The translations under genes and the position numbers were made by a program. This document shows positions 46,314 to 50,303 of a stretch of 50,303 bases of DNA, one piece after another. Below the pieces are notes generated by a model. It did not search any database. It was not told the origin of the DNA and worked only from the letters and a program-made list of their open reading frames with translations. How positions within the stretch are numbered: the first letter of the stretch is position 1; each line of letters opens with the position of its first letter. The DNA is from Pseudomonas sp. BN417 (GTDB taxonomy: Bacteria > Pseudomonadota > Gammaproteobacteria > Pseudomonadales > Pseudomonadaceae), in assembly GCF_029871205.1 (NCBI RefSeq), contig NZ_SSOJ01000153.1, positions 68,931 to 119,233 of the forward strand. The letters run 5' to 3'.

Positions 46314-48776
46314 TCAGGCGGAAACGTGCCAGTCCGGCGTAGGCGCCGCAGCGTTGGCCAGGGCATGGCAGGATAGCCCGGCGATCAGGCGGCCCTGCTG
46401 CTCCAGCAGGAGCGCCGGCTGCAATGTGCCCAGGGCCTGGCGCACCTTGCCGGCATGGCCTGGCGGCAGGCCGGCGAGACGGTCGAGCCAGCATTGCCGG
46501 GCGTGGTCGGCAAAGCTCGCGGCCTGCCGTTGCAGTTGCTGGTCCAGGCCACCGACCAACGCCTGCAGGCGACCCTGGTCCAGCCGCGCCAGGCTGGCGT
46601 ACTGGCGCGCGAGGAAGTCCTGCATATGCTCGAGGAGACTGGCCACCGGGCTGCGCGGCGACTGCACGGCGAACAGCAGGCCACGGTGCGGGCCAAACTG
46701 GCGGAAACCGCAGGCCAGCGCGTAGCCCAGCTGCAGCTCGCCGCGCAGGCGCTCGTGGAAGGCGCGTTCCAGGCCGCAGGCCAGCAAGCGCCAGCAGGCC
46801 TCTTCCTCAGGCGCCGGGTGCTCGAGGGGGTAGAACAGCAGCAACGCCGCTTCACTACCGGGCATCTCCAGCTGCCGCCATACGCGCCCCCCCTTCCCGG
46901 CCGGTGCCAGTACCGACCCTGGCAGGCCGGGCAGCTCCGCACCCAGGGCCAGCTCGCCCAGGCCGAGGCCCTGCCAGCGCGCCTGCCACCAGAAGCGCGC
47001 CAGGGCTTCAGGGTCAAGCACGGCGGGCGTTTCGGTCTGTGGGGCATCCAGCAGCTCGGGCAAACATTGTAGCAGCTGGCGGATCGGCAATTCGCCGGCC
47101 AGCCTGCGCAGTTCCTCCTGCTGCAGGCGCTCCCCCTGGGCCAGAGCTCGGAGCGAAGGCACCTGCAAGGCCGGTAACAGATCGCCGGCGACCCGGCTCA
47201 GCAGCGCAGCGTTGCCCTGCAGGGTCAGCGCCAGGCAGCCCTGCTCCGCCTGGATGCGCCCCTCCAGCCCGGCCTGGGCAGCCGCCCCCAGCACGGGACG
47301 CAGCGCCCGTTGCAGGCCATGGGCAAGACCACGCGGCAAGCCCATCTGCCCGGGCTTCCAGCGCAGGAACAGGGCCGCCTGCCCAGGAGCGCTCGCCAGG
47401 CCGGGTAGTAGCGGCACCGGTAAAACTGCCAGAAACCCAGGTACTGTTGGGCGTAGATAGGGATTGGCGGCCGGCAGGCGCCAATCGCCACTGGCCGATG
47501 CTGCGGGCGGGACTTCGAGCCGCTCCAGGCACAGGGGGAAGCCGGACGCTTGCAGGGTCGGCGCTGCGGCGGATTCGCAGGTCTCCAGCCGAATCAGGCG
47601 CTCGGGGAGCAATTGATCGAGCAGCGCTCGGACATCCGCCTGCGTCGGCGGAGGCGCGGCCAGGGCGACCTCCAGCGGCGCATGCAACGCAGCCTTGCGC
47701 CGCAGGATCTCCAGCCGCTCCTCCCAGGCGCCTGGCCAGGGCGAAGCGTCGCGTAGAAAAGCCAGCCAATCCAGCAACTCCGCCTCCAGGAGCGCGCAGT
47801 CGGCTCCGGTTACCAGGTCGAAGTCCATCAGCAGCAGGCCCTGCCCGCCGTACACATAAGGCAGCCGCAGTTGCACCGCATCGCTCAGGTCGAGGGTGAA
47901 CAGCCGCGCCAGCAAGCCATCGGCTGATTCATCGGTCATCAGGCTTTGAAGGAAACCCAGGGCGGGCTCCGCCTCGCCCACCTGCCCCCCCAGTGCAAAG
48001 GCCAGCAACAGTCGCGCGCGGCCACTGGGCAGACCGAGGCGGAGCCGGCCCGCGCGCAGGGGCAGCATGGGCCGCAAGGCGGGCTCCGGCAGCGCCCTGC
48101 CCGCTGGCAGGCGACCACCCAGGCGTCGCGCCAGTTCCATCAGCTCGGCCAGGGACTGCGGCGCCACCAGGGTCAGGCGCATGCGGCCGGGCTGATAGTG
48201 GGCCTGATGGAAGCCCCGCAGTGCCGGGAAGAAGTCCGCTTCCTCCAACCTCAGGCTGGCGGCATTGCCGGCATGGAAGTCCGCCAACGGGTGACCGGGG
48301 GCCAACGCCCAGGCCAAGGCGGCTTCGCAGAGGGTTTGCGGATCCCGCGCGCGGGCGCTGTATTCAGCCTCGAGCACGTCACGCTCGCGCTGCAGGGCAT
48401 CAGGTTCCAGCAACGGGTTGGCGAGCATGTCCAGCAGCCGCGCCAAGGCATCATCCAGGCGTTGCGCCGGCACCTCGCAAAAGAAGCGCGTGCTGTGCGG
48501 GCGGGTGCTGGCATTGACCCGGCCACCCAGTCCCTGGACGAAGGGGATCAGCCCCTCGCCGTGGGGAAAGTCGCGACTGCCGAGAAACACCAGGTGTTCG
48601 AGGAAGTGCGCCAGCCCCGGATACTCGGCCGGTTCATCGTGGCTGCCGCCGCCCACCTCCACAAACGCGGCGGCCAGACTGGCGCCCGGTTGCCGTACCA
48701 GGCGCACCCGCAAGCCATTGGCCAGGCGGAAATCCAGGGACAATGGCGGTTCTGCGGCTTCGACTAAGGAGGACAT
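46314..48776 (-). CDS. pqqF: M16-family peptidase PqqF
   Basis: 820 residues from the ATG at 48776. The inverted zinc motif is H57-F-L-E60-H61 (LAHFLEHLVFLGS), with a downstream Glu in the LEAEYSARARDP segment. Four M16-type domains are expected, and the C-terminal half has no second zinc motif, as usual. PqqF cleaves the cross-linked PqqA peptide during PQQ synthesis. The gene lies well apart from pqqA-H, as in P. aeruginosa. No partner PqqG is in the window. Confidence 0.92.
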   Translation of the reverse strand: MSSLVEAAEPPLSLDFRLANGLRVRLVRQPGASLAAAFVEVGGGSHDEPAEYPGLAHFLEHLVFLGSRDFPHGEGLIPFVQGLGGRVNASTRPHSTRFFCEVPAQRLDDALARLLDMLANPLLEPDALQRERDVLEAEYSARARDPQTLCEAALAWALAPGHPLADFHAGNAASLRLEEADFFPALRGFHQAHYQPGRMRLTLVAPQSLAELMELARRLGGRLPAGRALPEPALRPMLPLRAGRLRLGLPSGRARLLLAFALGGQVGEAEPALGFLQSLMTDESADGLLARLFTLDLSDAVQLRLPYVYGGQGLLLMDFDLVTGADCALLEAELLDWLAFLRDASPWPGAWEERLEILRRKAALHAPLEVALAAPPPTQADVRALLDQLLPERLIRLETCESAAAPTLQASGFPLCLERLEVPPAASASGDWRLPAANPYLRPTVPGFLAVLPVPLLPGLASAPGQAALFLRWKPGQMGLPRGLAHGLQRALRPVLGAAAQAGLEGRIQAEQGCLALTLQGNAALLSRVAGDLLPALQVPSLRALAQGERLQQEELRRLAGELPIRQLLQCLPELLDAPQTETPAVLDPEALARFWWQARWQGLGLGELALGAELPGLPGSVLAPAGKGGRVWRQLEMPGSEAALLLFYPLEHPAPEEEACWRLLACGLERAFHERLRGELQLGYALACGFRQFGPHRGLLFAVQSPRSPVASLLEHMQDFLARQYASLARLDQGRLQALVGGLDQQLQRQAASFADHARQCWLDRLAGLPPGHAGKVRQALGTLQPALLLEQQGRLIAGLSCHALANAAAPTPDWHVSA

Positions 48777-49018
48777 GGCACTCCAGGCACGCGGAGGGAT
48801 ACGCCCGTAGCTTCGATCCCGACCAAAGGGTCGGCAATGCTGCTTTGGGCTTAGTCCTCTAGTGCTAACAGCCAGTTCTTCTGGCAAATAGCGAATTTCC
48901 TACAAACCAATCAGACATTTGCCGGCCTGAGGATGGGCGTGACTCCATCGTGGGCAGTGGCATCTCAAACGGATAATGGCGCAATGCCACGCCAACCAAT
49001 GGCCTTACCGGAGCGAGC

Positions 49019-49345
49019 ATGGACGACACTCCCCCGCAGCAAGTACCGCAGAGCGAAATCGCGTTGCTGGCCAATATCCTGGCCCTCACCACGCGCAACA
49101 TGACGGCCATCACCACGCTGCTGGCCCAGGTCACCGCCAACCTGGCCGGCTCCACCGACAGCAACCTGCAGGCGGTTTCGGTGAACCTGCTGGACAAGAT
49201 CACCGACCTCGGCAGCGACCTGGAACTGCAATGGGACCTGATCCAGTCTCTTGACCGTTTCTGCCCCCTGCTCGCCCGCACCCCGCCGGCACGGACCTCC
49301 CTGGTCACCGAGATCGACATCAGCCAGCTACCCAAAAGTCATTGA
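49019..49345 (+). CDS. Small helical protein, function unknown
   Basis: 108 residues. SEIALLANILALTTRNMTAITTLLAQVTANLAG and NLLDKITDLGSDLELQWDLIQSLDRF predict two long amphipathic helices. No signal peptide, cysteine cluster or recognised family. GGAGCGAGC precedes the ATG. Divergent from pqqF across about 240 bases. I do not recognise it. Confidence 0.65.
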   Translation: MDDTPPQQVPQSEIALLANILALTTRNMTAITTLLAQVTANLAGSTDSNLQAVSVNLLDKITDLGSDLELQWDLIQSLDRFCPLLARTPPARTSLVTEIDISQLPKSH

Positions 49346-49749
49346 AGTGCTTGCATTTCTCCTGGCGATCCGCTAGGGTCGCCGCCGTTAGTACCAAGTT
49401 GTAAGTCAATCCGGCCTTCCGATCCCTCGCCCTTCGATTCCGAACGGCCACGCCAAAGGGACATGGCCACCCCCGCCGCCTCGAAGGCAGCAGCTTCCAC
49501 CCCAGGGTGATGCAGCAAAGCTGTCATGAACGCACGGTAGATTGACCAGGACTGCCAGCCAGGCCAGACCCTTGCCCGGCGCAGCACCTGGCATCCCACG
49601 TACCAGCTGCCAGAGCTTGATCCCTATCGGGGAACTTCATGCCGGCACTCTTGCTCCGATAAGGATCATCCGACCAGAGCCCGTTGCTCGGCGGATTCGG
49701 AGCTATTTGTCTGGCGGCCCGTTGGCCGCACAACGAAGGAAGCAACACG
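49346..49749. other. Intergenic region without supported gene
   Basis: Contains a promoter-like pair TTGCAT and TAGGGT (49352-49380, 17-base spacing) and TAGTACCAAGTT near 49389, which shares ACCAAG with the operator family but little else. Nothing else could be supported. Confidence 0.4.
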
Positions 49750-49974
49750 ATGACCATCCATCATCAAGCCCAAGCTGCAATCAGTACCCTGACCCGCGCA
49801 TTTGCGCCGTTCACCTGCCAGATCACCGCCGCTCGCAACGGCAACTTCAGCTTCACCATCGTCAATGAGTATGGTGTCGCCCGTCACAGCGAGCGTCTGT
49901 ATCCGGAGCACTATGGCGATGCCGGCCACCTCCAGCACGTGATCGACCGGGCACAGAAAGCCCTGACCTGCTGA
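49750..49974 (+). CDS. Small protein of unknown function
   Basis: 74 residues from the ATG at 49750 (GAAGGAAGCAACACG upstream). MTIHHQAQAAISTLTRAFAPF, then CQITAARNGNFSFTIVNEYG and HLQHVIDRAQKALTC suggest a compact alpha-beta-alpha protein. No signal or membrane segment. An upstream in-frame extension to 49684 lacks a ribosome site. A strong terminator follows directly. Similar short proteins are common in Pseudomonas, but I cannot name the family. Confidence 0.7.
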   Translation: MTIHHQAQAAISTLTRAFAPFTCQITAARNGNFSFTIVNEYGVARHSERLYPEHYGDAGHLQHVIDRAQKALTC

Positions 49975-49985
49975 TGCAGTCCCCA

Positions 49986-50018
49986 ACGAAGAGCCCCGCA
50001 AATGCGGGGCTTTTTCGT
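49986..50018 (+). terminator. Intrinsic terminator after the 74-residue gene
   Basis: GCCCCGC/GCGGGGC stem with an AAAT loop followed by TTTTT, about 15 bases past the stop. Confidence 0.9.
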
Positions 50019-50034
50019 TGTTTCCGGCCTTTGT

Positions 50035-50303
50035 AGGGGCGAATTCATTGGCTATGTCTGCATTAAGTGCTGATAGAACGTCCTGAGCCGAGTTGCTTAT
50101 CGAGTGGGCTGCGAGTCCCGGTTTCGCCTCCCGGCGAGTCTCTTTTTTCAGTCGTCGGAATGCCGCCCACAAAAAAGAAACCAAAAAGGCTTGCCCCTGC
50201 ATCCGGGTCCGGCTTCGCCGGGCTCCCCTCGCTCCATCGCTGCTCCGGGGGCCCGGCGTGAGGGGCCATCCCTGGCCCCGCACGCCTCTCGCGGCATCCA
50301 TGC
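50035..50303 (-). repeat. Long hairpin repeat, copy 3 (inverted, cut by window edge)
   Basis: Reads on the minus strand like copies 1 and 2. Its variable hairpins are GTCCGGC/GCCGGGC (50207-50223) and TCTTTTTT/AAAAAAGA (50141-50148 with 50171-50178, longer loop). It ends with the TGTAGGGGCGAATTCATTGG terminus near 50034. Confidence 0.8.

Noticed and set aside
48821-48836. GACCAAAGGGTC upstream of pqqF as another shared operator
   Set aside because: Only ACCAA agrees, the orientation is opposite to the other sites, and it lies too close to the start.
49352-49380. Sigma70-like promoter TTGCAT-17-TAGGGT that might drive a small RNA
   Set aside because: The hexamers are weak and no terminator or conserved structure follows within the gap.

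Overview
The window reads as a high-GC Pseudomonas chromosome from the P. aeruginosa side of the genus. The gene set and its order (ercS-ercA-pqqH-E-D-C-B-A-exaC ... exaA ... erbR ... nahK-nosP-porin-pqqF) parallel the ethanol-oxidation island known from P. aeruginosa (PA1973-PA1992) and the ped cluster of P. putida. Intergenic gaps hold Pseudomonas-type REP elements and longer hairpin repeats. No tRNA, rRNA or CRISPR array was found.

Layout. 1-3.9 kb: a MocR/GntR-type regulator convergent with a Sad-type succinate-semialdehyde dehydrogenase, then a small unknown protein. 4.3-6.8 kb: a complete bufferin operon (precursor, MNIO enzyme, partner, DoxX). 6.8-7.4 kb: repeats only. 7.4-9.6 kb: divergent pobR/pobA (4-hydroxybenzoate). 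10-13 kb: a GH5 glucanase-like gene convergent with an SbmA/BacA-like ABC protein whose ATPase domain has lost its catalytic motifs. 13.6-28.7 kb: ercS, ercA, the pqqABCDEH operon, exaC, a chemoreceptor, the quinoprotein alcohol dehydrogenase gene exaA and an AI-2E-type permease. 28.8-38.5 kb: the quinoprotein accessory block (zinc hydrolase, SoxYZ-like carrier, binding protein, cytochrome PedF, two very small membrane peptides, a second binding protein, beta-propeller, ABC ATPase and permease, CXXCW protein), with a decayed multicopper oxidase/SCO pair inside it. 38.5-48.8 kb: erbR, an EamA permease, a RAYT transposase with a nonsense codon, nahK-nosP, a porin and pqqF. 49-50.3 kb: two small unknown genes and a long repeat.

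How it works together. PqqA is cross-linked by PqqE with PqqD, trimmed by peptidases (PqqF, possibly PqqH) and finished by PqqB and PqqC to give PQQ. ExaA uses PQQ in the periplasm to oxidise ethanol and similar alcohols, passing electrons to cytochrome PedF. ExaC oxidises the aldehyde. ErcS, ErcA and ErbR regulate the system, and NahK/NosP may add nitric-oxide input. By eye, eight upstream regions (pqqA, exaC, chemoreceptor, exaA, pedF, two micropeptides with the divergent binding protein, CXXCW protein) share an 18-bp motif with core CTACCAA. This ties otherwise unannotated genes, including two micropeptides of 47 and 44 residues, to the regulon.

The features judged most novel are the twin micropeptides, the shared operator, the pseudo-ATPase SbmA-like protein beside GH5, three copies of a long repeat with compensatory stem changes, and a RAYT flanked by its probable REP elements, one of which supplies the stop codon of pqqB.
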